A stretch of DNA of 64,000 bases from Macrostomum hystrix (taxonomy: Eukaryota > Platyhelminthes > Macrostomidae): contig CATNEN010000025.1 in assembly GCA_950097015.1 (NCBI GenBank), forward strand, positions 4,379,001 through 4,443,000, given 5' to 3'. A program made the translations under genes and the position numbers. Under the pieces are notes generated by a model. The model was not told where the DNA came from. It saw only the letters and a program-made list of their open reading frames with translations, and ran no database searches. Within the stretch, counting starts at the first letter, position 1. Each line of letters starts with the position of its first letter. This document shows positions 22,902 to 36,400 of the stretch, one piece after another.

Positions 22902-25563
22902 GCCTGCCAACCCTTGAGATTCAGTTACCTTGTGTTTTGAAACTTTCGCGAGGTTAAGCTAAACTTTTTGGGTATAATAGACTTAAAGTTTTAGTCTATA
23001 TAGAGCTAGTTAAATCAATTCGAGCGTTTGTGGTACCTGCTTAGATTTATTAGTTAATACCATTCTGTGCTTGATTCTTTCTTTGAGATTCTTTCAGATT
23101 TTTTAAATAACTGTGAATATTTTTTAGTTATTTACCATCTTTTAGAGACTAATTTTTTTATAAATTTTCGAATGATTAAGAAAATTAATTTCAAATATAT
23201 ATGCATAAAATTTCTGTCCCTTATTAATTTTTAGTTCCATGAATGACCTTGTGAGTTTTAATTAGCATTTCGGCGTCACTGTCAAGATTTTAAGTGCCGA
23301 ATATCAATATTATCATTGAAATGAATAGTCTATGGGCTCTGATTAAACAAACCGATAGTGGGTGCAGGTAGTATCTGTTGTGTTGTCATTCGAGTTTCGA
23401 CGTCAACGTTGTTTTCCCTAATCAATCTAGCTCAGACAATTTATTCTCAGTCTCAGATCTGTTCCAAGTAAGTTAGTCGTTCGCACCCAGGCTCTGAAGC
23501 GCACCCTTGGGCGCTGCGTTTTGTTACCTGAGAGCGTATACATTGTTGGTGCTGTTGTGTTGAATCTAAGTCGATTTGTTCAATTTAAGAGCTGTATCTT
23601 CGTAACATTTTAACGGTGCTTTTTCCCCAATCAAAGGTAGGTAGGCTTTCTTTTTTTTCATAGCAAAGGAGCAAAGAAATATGTTACTGTAAAATATAAG
23701 AACTACCGTTACATGAAGGGCTGCGGTGAGACCACATACATTAATGGTGTAGCAATGAAGAGACGGCTTCGAAGCTTTTCGTGCAGTTTACATCCGTAAG
23801 GGCCAGGCCTCAAGGCACAGGGAGAGTATACACTGCCTGGCGATTAGAAAGTATATGTTCACATGCAGTGTGCCTGCTGCGTGCAATTGCATGTTACACG
23901 TGCAGTTAGTTGCTTTCGGCTTAGTGAAGTGGGGCCAGAATTGCAACTTTGCTTGCAAGTAGTGGCAGCTTAAGTCACAGCAGTCTGGGGAGCTAACATT
24001 GTTTGCCTTTCAGATGCTAAGCAACAACTGACAAACCTTTGCGTTGGCAAAGCTGGTGGCTTGGATTCTCTCAAGTGGCGTCTTGGCGGCTACGCCTGTG
24101 GCTTCCGCATCGAGCAGCTCGAGTGCGCCCTAGTTCAGCGGCTTCTACAGCGTAGCCGTCAGCGTCCACCTCTGATCGTCTCGTATATCAGGATCTGGTA
24201 ATCAGGATGCTTATTAAAAATATTGCTTTACATTTTCCCATCCCAAATTCGTATTTATATAGTGACCTAAGAAAAGGTCACGCCCTTTTAAGTCTTTTAA
24301 TACAGTGAATCGCATGGCATATCAAGTTTTCTTTCGACACAGAATACTCTGAACTATATAAAAAGGGCATTCAAAACTGCTTGTCATGTAGATATGATAG
24401 CCCGGGTCATTGAGTTATCGAAAACAATTCTCACTATTATGCAAGTTGGAACCTGCAATTTTTGCCTTTATCGCGCTTTATCAGAAAGTAGATTTTGCTT
24501 TACACTTCGTGCCCAGGCTCTGGAGCGTACCATATGACGCTGCCTTTTTATATCTTGACAGTGTAGTATATAGTTGTTATATGAGTGGCTCTGTCAGAGT
24601 TTATATAGGTTCAGATCAAGGACAATTTACTCCTTGTGCATAGTGCATCTCTCAGAGAAGTCGGTAGATTTGATTCTCAGCCCAAGGGATGCTGTTTGTG
24701 ACTTTCCCTAATGATGCACTTAACCTAGCTACAAAATGGCTTCATGCAGTATCTGGGGTAGAAACTTAGATTGTTTTGGGGAGGCCGCTTAAATTTGTTC
24801 GATGCATAGGAAATTAAGCATTTCTCTTCGCGTCTCAATTTGGTCTTTGTTGCATTAAATTAGTGAGATCTTTGCCCTTGGCTGTTTCCGAAACTTTCAT
24901 TATTACAATCGTTGACTCAATCTCTTGAACTGTATTTTTTAGCTTCATAGGGATTACTGAATATTTTAAATTCCAACAAAAATTTAGTCCAGAACCGCGG
25001 TATCGATTAACTAATAATTGCATGTTAATTTTTATACTAATTAAAAGTTACTGAACTTAAGTAGTTCCCTGACCGGTAAATTATGAATCACGTGTGAAAG
25101 TTCAGATTAAAAAGTTCTGAATGATTATTTTGGTTATTGTGTTACTATCTTAAGGTCTAACGAGCTCAAAATATCGTCGCTAATACTTAATATTTTTATT
25201 CTTATTTACTTTTATATTTGAAGAAATGTACCATCGCATTTATACCTTGTGTTTAAATGTATCCTGTAGTAAAGCGCAACTAAACTTTGTTATACCCGTT
25301 CACATTTAAATTTCGAAGGTCTTGCACAACCTGGCCGCCTTGTTTAAGAATATAACGACGACGACGATTACAAATTCAAAGTTTGATTAGAGGCTCGGCT
25401 TAAATCCCAAATCTTAAGTGTTTTATCATGATGATTATTTCAAGACTTGCAGGTTTGTCAGAATGAATTCGTTAAGATGACCAGTTTAAACTATTTGTGC
25501 TAAGCCTTGCCTAGGCTAGAGTTGATGGAAACTATAGTTTATATTGTTCATTAAGCTAATTAT
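22902..25563. other. Intergenic, one exon-like segment
   Basis: It begins with the 3' UTR of the 12-repeat gene. The only coding-like piece is 24014-24202: after a good acceptor (TTTGCCTTTCAG) one frame stays open for about 62 codons, is GC-richer than its surroundings and ends at TAA. I could not find a matching upstream coding exon or recognise the peptide. Two similar stretches, CCCAGGCTCTGAAGCG near 23487 and CCCAGGCTCTGGAGCG near 24511, look like pieces of a local duplication. Confidence 0.35.
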
Positions 25564-26250
25564 GGAAGTGCTTATTCCCACGGTCCCGTGTCGATAATTT
25601 CAATTTTATCCACACGGATCCGTGCCGATAATTTTCTGCTTATCCACACGGCAGCTTGTATGAATAGGTCTAAAACTCTTTATATAAATATGCCGTGCCA
25701 TTAATTTCAATTTTATCCACACGGTTCCATTCTTTAAAACGAGGCCCTTTCGGGTTTGAACGTTTTGTTGAACCCTCGAGCCAATAGATCGACAAAGTTG
25801 ACAGTGTGTTACGACTTACGACAGTGTTCTACATTCAACCTACACATTCATTAACCGACATTAATGTCATCCTTTTTGATTATTGTAATAACAACTTACT
25901 AAATCTTTTGTCATCGTTACGTGTTTTCATTCGAATTGTATTGACTTAAAAAAGTAAGAAGTCTATCTAAGAAAATCATACGAGTCAACCAGCAGAATTC
26001 TAGTCAGCACAGCACCAAACTCGTCACACATATTATAAATCATTTTTATTCTTTTACACTATGCATTGATAGTGTACACTATACACTATACTCTGAAGCA
26101 AAAGCTTTATGCTCAGAGAAGAATAGGTAGGGACTTGAAAGTAGACCTATTCATACAAGCTGCCGTGTGGATAAGCAGAAAATTATCGGCACGGATCCGT
26201 GTGGATAAAATTGAAATTATCGGCACGGGACCGTGGGAATAAGCTCTGCC
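25564..26250. mobile_element. Foldback MITE, CpG-rich copy
   Basis: 687 bp with near-perfect inverted arms of about 110 bp, starting GGAAGTGCTTATTCCCACGG and ending with the reverse complement of GGCAGAGCTTATTCCCACGG. Flanks carry AATTAT on both sides (25558-25563, 26251-26256), a likely target duplication. There is no coding capacity. The arms contain repeated TTATCCACACGG motifs. The superfamily is unclear: ends in GG are seen in several DNA transposon groups. Confidence 0.8.
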
Positions 26251-26568
26251 AATTATTATTGCTTTTTATATTGTTGCCACTATTTTCTTCTTAAAAATCT
26301 GGCATGTGCACTATTGTTTTATAGTTATCCTCCAGTGTTGATAAATAGCTAATTTGTGAACATTGCTTGACATAGCCATTGACATAATTATAATAATAGA
26401 TTGAATACTCAAAGCATCTAGGCCTTTTTCGACCTAGGTTATTTAGCGAAAAATGACAGTGAATACTTGCTAGCTAAAATAATAGAATACTAAGTGTTTA
26501 TCACAATATCACTTAAACTAAAATGTATGATTAGTTAAGATAAAATACAAGTAGAGTGATTAAAAAAT
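26251..26568. other. Spacer between the two MITE copies
   Basis: AT-rich sequence. I see no gene or element. Confidence 0.4.
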
Positions 26569-27185
26569 GGCAGAGCTTATTCCCTTGGTCCTGTGCCAAT
26601 AACTTCAATTTTATCCACACGGATCCATGCCAATAATTTTCTGCTTATCCACATGGCAGCTTGTATGAATAGGTCTACAACTCTTTATATATGCAGTGCC
26701 GTTAATTTCAATTTTATCCACATGGAGCCATGCTGATAATTTTCTGTTTATCCACATGGCAGCTTGTATGAATAGGTCTAAAACTCTTTGTATAAATATG
26801 TCGTGCCATTAATTTCAATTTTATCCACATGGTTCTGTTCTTGAAATAAGGCCCTTTTGGGTTTGAATGTTTTGTTGAACCCTCAAGCCAATGATTAACA
26901 AAGTTGCTAGTGTGTTACGACGGTGTTCTACATTTTAACCTACACATTCATTAACCAACATTGATGTCATCCTTTTTATTTATTATATAACAACTTACTA
27001 AATCTTTTGTCATTGTTATGTGTTTTCATTTGAATTGTTATGGTGTAAAAAAGTAAGAAGTCTATCAAAGAAAATCATATGAGTCAACCAGCAGAATTCT
27101 AGTCAGCACAAAACTCATCACACATATTATACATCATTGTTATTATTTTACACTATACATTGATACTGTACACTATACACTATAG
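26569..27185. mobile_element. Foldback MITE, second copy, CpG-decayed and truncated
   Basis: It begins GGCAGAGCTTATTCCC and follows the copy at 25.6 kb through its interior to the GTACACTATACACTATA stretch, where it stops without the right arm. A segment of the left arm is duplicated internally. Most CpG sites of the first copy are TpG or CpA here (CACGG to CATGG, TTCGGG to TTTGGG, CTCGAG to CTCAAG, TACGAG to TATGAG). Confidence 0.8.
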
Positions 27186-28239
27186 TTTTTAAACAGTGCT
27201 TTAAATTCTGCATAGTCCACAGTATAATAAGGTTTGTTAAATAGGAGAGAAGAGAAGAGATGCCTGCCAAACAGTAAAGCTCACATGAGCTCATTTATGT
27301 GAGTGAGCTCACATCCCAGAGCATGGTCCTAGGGACCAGTGCAGAGTTTAAGACTTGTATTGATTTCACAGCAGAAAGTAACATTTTATAATTGAATGTT
27401 TCACAAGGCCAAGATTGCAAAGCCAGGACCTTCTATTCCATATATATTGTATTTTAGTCTCTTTCAATCCTATGCAGTACTTTTGCATTTATATTGAAAT
27501 CCATTAGAATTGGTATTGGAATGTTTACAGCCTTGGTAGCTTATTGAAATTGGCCACTACACTAATTGTCCCCTAGTCCAGAAAGTGGCCTTTTCACTGA
27601 ACTAGTTTGGCATACATTTGGGTTTTCAATGTACCTGGACACTTTGTCATCTTACAACATTTTCGTCAACCAGATGACGATCTGTCCAATATCTCAGAGG
27701 GTGGGTGACAAAGTGACTTAGACTTGTGGACATTTTGTCATATATAAAACAAAAATTTTTAAAGTTAGAACAGAACCACCCCTCCCCACATCATGTTGGC
27801 ACCTATCCTTCAACTCTTATAATGAGATCAGTTTTGACACCTCTTTTTTACAATTTAGAGTATGAAGTGTGTTCATGTCTCTGCCCCATTACCCCACCCT
27901 CACTTTATTCTAAACAAAGCAAGCACAAAAGCATATCTATATCTATAACCCACCTTAATATCCCATCTATATGCCATGATCTTAGACTTAATTAGACTTA
28001 AAATAAAATATAGACCTAATAGCAATAAGAATTATTACCTTTTTAACATTAAAGAGCCCAAGAACATAGAAAAGTGAAAAGTGTGTAATATATAGGAATT
28101 AAAATATTAGGTCTCATGTTAGTTATTTTCTCTTAAAATGTAAGTCAGTTGATAAAGACAGACATCAAGAGTCATTCATGTATAAGGAGGAATAATTATT
28201 GTTAATCATAGGGGCATTATCATAATTAAAAGATATAAG
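27186..28239. other. Intergenic, nothing recognised
   Basis: AT-rich with a purine run (AGGAGAGAAGAGAAGAG) near 27245. No exon, RNA gene or element can be supported. Confidence 0.4.
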
Positions 28240-29095
28240 TACAAAAAGTTAGTTCTCGGCCACATTCATTTATTTTATGTTAGGGAAACATGTTAAGAAC
28301 AACTGATTGGAAAAGTTATATATATATATATAAACTATGGTTTTATAGCACAACCTTGATAGCACAAGTGATGAATTTAGCAAATATGTATTTAGTGTAG
28401 TTATATTATTTAGTGATAGATGGAATGTTGGACTTTCAGTGTTTCCAAACCCTATTGGAATAAATATCAAAAACTTGTAGAGGCAGGCCTGTGGTGTCAA
28501 AAATGTGGCTCAAAAGTGTGACTGGACACGCCGTGCCATGGTGCAATGCCCTGGCGATGCCTTGCAATGCAACGCCACATCAAATAAGTCCAAAAATGCG
28601 ATGGACAGTTAGACGCAATTTGTCAACTTATTCCAATAGGGTTTCCAAACTAAGCCTGAATAAAAAAAACTGAACAAAACAGTTTGAATATATGTGTATA
28701 TTTTTTTTCAATCAAAATATAAATATGAAAAGTTAGTTCTAGGCCAAATTTGTATATTTTATGTTAGGGAAATATGTTAAGAAAATGATTACTAAAAGTT
28801 ATAATGATTACTATAACCATTAGTAAAACTATGTTTATATAGCACAACCTTGATAATGTGATGAATTTATTGATTTATGGATTTTCAGTGTTTCCAAACT
28901 AAGTATGAATTAAAAATATATACAAATTATTTGTACAAATAGCTATGTAAGTAAACATAATTAAAATATAATTACAAAAAGTTAGTTCTGGGCCACATTT
29001 GTATATTTTATGTTAGGGAAATATATATATATATATATATAAACTATGGTTATATAGCACAACTTTGATAAAGTTATACATTTAGTGATGGCACT
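28240..29095. repeat. Local repeat family, three copies
   Basis: Copies start near 28245, 28727 and 28977 with AAAGTTAGTTCT(C/A/G)GGCCA, then TATTTTATGTTAGGGAAA, an AT run or AT-rich stretch, AAACTATG and TAGCACAAC(C/T)TTGATA. The first two continue to CAGTGTTTCCAAAC; the first is interrupted by a MITE. TA microsatellites at about 28316-28332 and 29015-29042 lie inside copies 1 and 3. The element has no coding capacity. Confidence 0.8.
28450..28641. mobile_element. 192-bp MITE with 8-bp target duplication
   Basis: Ends are CCCTATTGGAATAA and its perfect reverse complement. TTTCCAAA flanks both sides (28442-28449, 28642-28649). The related local repeat copy has the uninterrupted site at 28891-28898. 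An 8-bp duplication fits hAT-type or other 8-bp-duplicating transposons; the ends do not let me choose. Non-coding. Confidence 0.85.
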
Positions 29096-30408
29096 ATGGA
29101 AGTCAGGTTGTCAGGCCAGTGCTCAGCATTAGCAAAAATTAAAAGCAAAAAAGTTAGTGTATGTGAAAGATCATATAGCAATGGTGTTTTTTAGGCATCC
29201 TCAATTTGAGAGCTTGTTTAATAGAGTTTGTGCCGTCTGCTGCAATGTTTTTTTGACATTGTAATACTTCTTATGAAATTCTGTGTGACACTGATGTAAA
29301 TAAGGGTTTGTAAAACAACCCCAAGGTTAATAGCATTTTCGACTTGCTTCTTAAGTTTGCAAATTGCTACAGAGAGTTCTTATTTCATTTTCAGTAGGTT
29401 TCGATTTAAGAATAAGTATGTACCATCTATGATTTCCTAGTTTTTGTTATTTTTGCTAGATACTACTATCTTAGCATTATTGGATAGTAAACCAATGTGC
29501 ATATCTGGCTGATTTCTTTTGGCACACAATTCTTAGATAAGCGAATGAATGAGTGACAAATAAACTAAACGAGAGCATGGAGTGGCAAAACTTCTCATTC
29601 GACGACAGTAGCATTCCATGTCTAGTCCTATCTCTAGCCATTTTCCTATTCACTCACCGCTTTCTCTTACCCAATCCCTCATGGCTGCAGCAGCTCCTTC
29701 CTCGTCACTCTCGTTCGTTCTCTTTCTATCCTCGTGTTCCATTTCATCCTCCCTGGTTTTCATCATCCCCTCCCCCTCCCAGTTCCCTCTTAGTCTCAAC
29801 CGTCTGGCTGGGAAGAGAAGTGCTGAAAAAGAAAGGCGTGAGTTGGTGGTTTAGCCAGAGAAGAAAGTATAAGAAAAGGATAAAGCCTCGCTTATGGCGC
29901 CTTCACCGAGCGTCTAGATCAGAGTCGAATTAGACAGTTTAGAAGTGCAGAAAAGGCTTTTTTAACAGCTTTATCACGGGTAAATACCAAGTTTAATTAG
30001 TATTATAATTATATATAAATTTCTTTTTCTTGCACAACATGGCATGCAGCATTAATTAAATCATTTGATTGCAGCGGACTAGAACAGCAGCTTCGCATCG
30101 CAGACCGGCTGGGGTGGACGGCGGACCTACTGTTGTCCAGTTTGTCGTCGCCTGCTATCAGCCATCATATATAATTGGCTTCAAGGCTGCATAGCCCTTC
30201 CCGGCGCTCCAGTGACTGCTCCTTGCTAGGCGGCTATTTGGATTAATCGATGGCTATTTTCTTCTGAAATATTTGTGCTAAAGTTTGACTTAATCTAGCA
30301 GCCTCTTCATTTATCTTCATTTATTAAGAAGCATTTATTTACAACAATATTTCTAAATCGGAGCAGTATTGCCAGCTTAGTAGCATCTAATCAGTTGGCT
30401 GCTCAGAC
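29096..30408 (+). other. Upstream region and probable 5' UTR of the Kv4 gene
   Basis: A possible non-coding first exon ends at 29979 (CACGG|GTAAAT) and a 5' UTR exon could start at 30075 after TTTGATTGCAG, running into the Kv4 start at 30409. This intron is inferred from splice consensus only. Open frames at 29550-29930 are pyrimidine-rich, lack a proper ATG context and resemble no protein. Confidence 0.35.
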
Positions 30409-33400
30409 ATGGCCGCAGTGGCCGCTTGGCTGCCGTTCGCCAGGGCAGCGGCAATCGGCTGGGTGCCGGTGGCCCAGGGCCCGATGCCGCCGCCTCCGCT
30501 GCGCGGCGAGGATCACAAATCTGACGAGAAGCTTGTTATCAGCGTCTCCGGGCGCAAGTTTGTCACCTGGCGCAACACGCTGGAAAAGTACCCGGACACC
30601 CTGCTTGGCAGCGACGAGAAAGAGTACTTTTACGATGAGGACAGCAAGCAGTACTTCTTCGACAGAGATCCGGACCTGTTTCGCCACATCCTGGCCTACT
30701 ACCGCACCGGCCGGCTGCACTATCCCAAGAATGAGTGCATCACAGCCTACGATGAGGAGCTGGCCTTTTTTGGGATCATGCCAGACATCATGGGCGACTG
30801 CTGCTACGAGGACTACAGAGACCGCAAGCGGGAGAACAACGAGCGGCTATTCGACGACAAAGACTCGGACGCGGAGAACGCCATGCCGCATAGTACACTG
30901 AGGGAGAAGCTCTGGCGAGCATTCGAGAACCCGCAATCCTCAACTGTAGCCCTAGTAGTTTACTACGTGACTGGTTTCTTCATTGCCGTGTCAGTTCTAG
31001 CCAACGTGTTCGAGACGGTTCCCTGTGGCGTTGAGCCGGGCACAAACTTAAACCCAGCATGCGGAGAGCGGTTCTCTGACGCCTTCTTCTGCCTGGACAC
31101 GGCCTGTGTGCTCATTTTCACCGTCGAGTACGTCGCCAGACTGTACGCTGCTCCGCAACGCATCAAGCATGTACGCGCGGTGATGAGCGTGATTGACATT
31201 GTGGCCATCCTGCCCTACTATATTGGACTATTCATGCCAGACAACAAGGACCTCAGCGGAGCCTTCGTCACGCTGAGGGTTTTTCGAGTGTTTCGTATCT
31301 TTAAGTTTTCCAGGCACTCCATGGGATTAAGGATCCTGGGCTACACACTGAAGTCCTGCGCATCGGAGCTGGGATTCCTATTGTTCTCTATGACAATGGC
31401 TGTCATCATATTCGCTACCGTTATGTACTATGCCGAAAAGAACCAACCCAAAACTGGATTTGTGTCCATTCCGGCTGCTTTCTGGTACACCATCGTAACC
31501 ATGACGACACTTGGGTGAGTTTTTGTTTGCTAACTTATTATTTCGGTCGAAACATGTTTTTCGTTGTACAGTTTGTTTTTGAATTGCACGTATAAGGCTA
31601 TTTAAAATAGTTCGTGTTTGACTCTTAGCCAAAGGTTCTTAGATTTATCAGTGCAAATTAATGTGAATGCATGCATTGATAATTCACGAGTCAAGCTCTT
31701 TGCAAAATAAGAGTGCCTCTTGCACCGGCTAAGAAAGTTTTATGTGCGCGTTGCCTAGAATTCTAAATACGACTGTATCTAGCCTGAGATTTTTAAGTCA
31801 CTTTTTGCTTCCCCTATGTGTGTGACTGCGCTTTCTAGTTTTTTGCGCTTCATTTGTGTTCCAAAAACTTTTCACTTTCCAGAATTTCTTAGTCAGCTTC
31901 TGTTATTATTATTATAGAATCCACTTACGCACACCTCTTCATTCTCACCATCTGTCCCGTTAAGTATCTAGTCGATAAGCGCGTGGATGAAGGGCTTAGA
32001 AATTTAATGGGTTGATCCATCCCATCCCAGTTTCTGTTTTTTCTTTACTCACCCTTTCTTACCCTCTTCCCGCCACTCGTGTGGCTTCCCATTTTTCAAC
32101 ACCTGGCAAACTGGTGAACGATCGAATGGGAGTTTCCTCCTATTGTTCCAGTACGCATTTCCATTCTAAACAGATTTTATTCATATAGCTGCACCGACTA
32201 CATACTTAAATGAATTGATGAGATTAGCGACGAAACTAAGCATTATTTTTAATCGAAAGTCTTGGACAGTGTCCTATAAGGGCAGTGCCAAAATATTTCC
32301 CTAATCAAAATTGTGTTAAGAAAACGGGCTGAAATTTTGCTAGTTTCACTATAGGCTTTATAAGTGTGTTTGGTTAGGCTGTTAGTTTTTCCGTTCCCTT
32401 GCTGACAAGGTGTGGATTTGTCACTTTAGTCCCACGACCTCAGCGCATGTTAAGCATGATTTTCTATTGCGAGTTATAGAGAATTTTAGGATTAAAGTAC
32501 ATTGTTTTTTCTCGCTGATTGCCGCTCCCTGTGATACATTTGTTATCTGCATTGGAAAAAATAGTGCAAATGCTTTTATAATGCACTCACATGCAAACTA
32601 TAAGTCATAGATAGATTGACATCTTTAGGGAATAAAACTAACCCACTTGGCTGTAGACTGCATCAGCTATTAATGCTTGCTACTACCAATGAAAAAAGTA
32701 GTTTTTTTTATTCGTCCGTGACGTTGTTTGTACCTTTTATATGCTCATATGCCTAGTGAACTTCTATAAAGTTAAGCATATAGCCTTGGCATGTGTCAGA
32801 AAGCGCCTATTTTTTGTCCCACTGTCACTTTCTCACGGCCGCCTAAAAGAGATTAACAGTGCCCAGACATCCCTGGACTAGCTGAGCATGGAACAATGCA
32901 AATGTGGAAGGAATTTTTCTAACCTGAACTGTACAATTGCGAATGAATTCCCAGTCTGGCCGGATTGATTTGGCAGTCCGAATTATTTACAAGATGTCCC
33001 GGTCTTGTGCAGAATAAATTGTGCTGCCACACACACGACACACACGCTCCCTCCCTCTCTCCCCAAAATCCCCATCTGATCTACCTTGTGCCGGTAACTA
33101 AGCGGGGCAAATGATCAGATGAGTGTTGCGTCGTCATTCATGAGCTCCCCCCAGGACGACTAGGGAAGAATTGATGCAAATTAAATAAAGATAGAAAAAG
33201 ACTGCACTAAACAGAGCATGTCACGGTTCGGTGCGCATTCAATCAGTGTCACCAACTCTTAATTAATGCTCCACTACCTTCCTGTGGAGTAGCCGAGCGA
33301 CACGGATAGGTCTAGTTCTGCTTTGTCGTGTAGCAAATTATGAAGAGATTCATCAAGTTTTTGAAACATCGCCATTTATTGGCTACAGTGGTCCTGTGCT

Positions 33401-36400
33401 TTCCAATTAACCTCCATAATTTCCTTTCTGAACTTTCATTGTGTTGTGAGTGAAATTTTCGACTTGTCTGTTATTGTGTTCCTGTTCTAGTCGGAGCGGG
33501 TTAGACTTCGATACTTTTGATGGGCCACACAGCTTTCTCATGATTAGTTGGTTAGCTTTTTCACTTATTTTCATTTTAACATCTGCTTCACCTTATCGCT
33601 ACACTGGATCGCTTCTCTTTAATTAAAATCAGATTTAGTAACAATCATGCCAAATTCTAGAGCCTGTCATCTTCATTTCAGTTATTTTATGTGATTTAGA
33701 TTCGGCTGATCAAATTCAGACCGTCTGCTGTGCGTAAATTTTCACTTAGTCAGCGATCCTATTAGATGATAATTTTAGCAGTCTTGTGAGAAAGATAACT
33801 ATTTCTTAAGAACTGACCCCCAACGGACTCGGCATGGACTCTACTGGCATGTCACACGAGAGGGGGCCTGTAATTTGCATGTTCGACACTTCGTTGCAGA
33901 CAGCGTGAACGAAAACGCATCCCGACGTGGCTAGTACAGAAAAAGGCTATTTGGATTCTTTCCCCTTTTTTAATGATTCGCTGGCGTCATTGCTTAGCCA
34001 CATGCCTAATATTGGCTTCCGCGTTTGACATGCTAAATTTAATATGTTGAATTAGTGTGGGGTGGAGGCCGCACTAATGATGAAGCTAAAATATGCGGTT
34101 TGTCATTTTTTCATCATCGGTTCTCTTAAGAGAGGTTTTAGCTCTGATCAACGTAGCTCATTGCCTGCTTGTCCTGGCTATGACTATAAGCCATTTAAGA
34201 GAATAATTCTGAAATGTGCTGGAATATGTACGATTAGCTACGCTTGTATTGCGCATCTCTGTATATAATTGCAGTCTGGCTACTGTTTTAGTTTTGTATG
34301 GATTAATTTCACATGCCTTTCCCCACTAGACTCTTATTTTCGCCTCCTCAATCGTCCTTTTACTGACACTTCGATGACTGCTCAGCATATGCGGCAGTTT
34401 CGAACTTGTGCTGCTGCTGCTTCTGCTGACGCCGCCGAAATCTGCTTTAGATTGACCCTGCCAACACTGGCCTGGACTGCGCCGCATCGATTTATCGGGA
34501 ATCAAAACGCTTCCCTAATCTCTCTCATTTCTTCCTGCTATACCCCCGGGGCTCCTATTGCTGGCGGCCACACTTAGCCATTCCCTGACCGGCTCCACTA
34601 GCTTTCTTCATCTTTTCTCATCCTTATACCATTTTCTTGGCTCTGTGCTCTAGGCCTTCTTTCTCTATCTGTTTCTGTCTTCTCGCTGTCTTGCGCTGTT
34701 TGAGAGCCTGGCCTTGCTTGAAATAGGAGCTGAGCAGGGTAGATAGAAGCTTGCTTGCGTTTGAAATGATAAATCAGTTGGCTGCGGGTGTCTACCCCCT
34801 TCTGCCTCGATTCCCTCTGCAATCCATACCAGCTTGCTAGCTGCAGCTTCCACCGTTCCTCAGCTCAAGACAGACATTCCACCTCAGCTCCCGCCCCTAT
34901 GCCATCCAAAACAACTGCATCCCGTCCCCAATCTGAGCTCCTGACGCATTCTAGATCCCCTTCGTTTTATCCCGTCTGCTAGCATGCTGGGCTGTTTTTC
35001 TTTTCGCTTTCTTCCCCTCCGCCCTACCATTCCTGCAGCTGGTTTTCCGGGCGGCTTGCCCTGCTCTGGTCTCAGTTGCGGTTGCGGAAATCTGCTAGCG
35101 TAGAAAGCTTAGGAGAGACTCGATGCATGTCAGCGACAGAGGGTACAACAGAGTAGAAGAGAACTGATCACTTCGGATAGAAGCCTTGTCTGCGTCTAAG
35201 ATTGAGCAGTCTCGGGCTGGACATGATTGGAGGAGGGCTATTGCAGCTCCCAACAGATTTTTTTAAGGAATCCCTTAGTAAAGTGAAATCTACTTGTGCC
35301 GGCTTGATCGAAGTAAAATCAGATTTTAGACTCTAAACACAAGTCAGTTTGTTAAAATTCCACTGCTTTTAGCATCTATATTTTACTCGGGCCCATGCGG
35401 AATGTACTGCTATGTTAACATCTTTAAGACAATCTTCTCATTGAGCGTGCAGTGCGCACTGGGAATTTAATTCAGAAAGAGGAGAACCAATCCAAGTCGG
35501 GCTTGTGCACAGAAATGTCCGACAGGTTTTTTCTGCGCGCGAGCATGTTTCGCTGCATATTTGAAGCCCTAGGCGTTCATTAGGATCATTATTATTATTA
35601 TTCTTACCAGAACCCATGCGCCTTCTGGGACACACGCTAGTACTGCGTCTCCTATTCTTGCCTATTTACTTGCTCGCTTTGCCCATTCGCCCACGTTCAG
35701 CATGAATGCAATGTTTCTTTTGTCGCTGGTGTGTTTTGCCTTTGTATATACCCAGTATAGAATCTCCTCTAGACTTACACGCACCGGCTCTCCTCTGGGA
35801 TTAGTGGCGACTCTTCTATTTTGTACTCTTTAAAAATTACCCACTCCCGAAACATCCCCGACCTCTTTCTTTAAAGAAAGAATAAAATAAGATAATTATC
35901 TTAGTGCTCTTTTTATTCCCCCCAAAACCGAACTCAGATGCGAAAAGCCGCAACGTTGACTTCCTTTTATGTGCGCCGTCTGTCTTAAATTAGATTGAAC
36001 CACTTTTAAGAAAATGTGGTTTCTTTAGCAACTCGGGTAGCTTGAATTATCCTATCGTAATTTTCCTCCTAGAATGCTTAAGTCGGGAGTTTTCGTTCTA
36101 GGCTTTGAATCTCAGCCTAGAGGATTCCGTTTGCTTTAGTTCACGCTTTTGTGAAAATTGTCACCAGCATTTTGCTGGTGTAGAAATACAGTTGTACTCA
36201 GCCTTTGAAGGAGCGCTGCGTAATAGCTGCGGCAGTGCCAATGGCTGTACATCTGGCCCAGGGGGTAAATCTTTAGGGTGTCATTTCTTATATTATCTGT
36301 TCTTACTTAGTAATGTTTCAAAATAAAGTCATCGCAGTCAGATTTTATGCCTTTTTATGCTTCCTACCTGCAGCTACGGTGACATTGTGCCGTCCACAAT

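Noticed and set aside
25600-26220. Multiple TTATCCACA motifs identical to bacterial DnaA boxes
   Set aside because: They lie in the arms of a eukaryotic MITE and repeat because the arms repeat.
29553-29933. 126-codon open frame before Kv4
   Set aside because: No ATG start, pyrimidine-rich low complexity, probably upstream or 5' UTR DNA.
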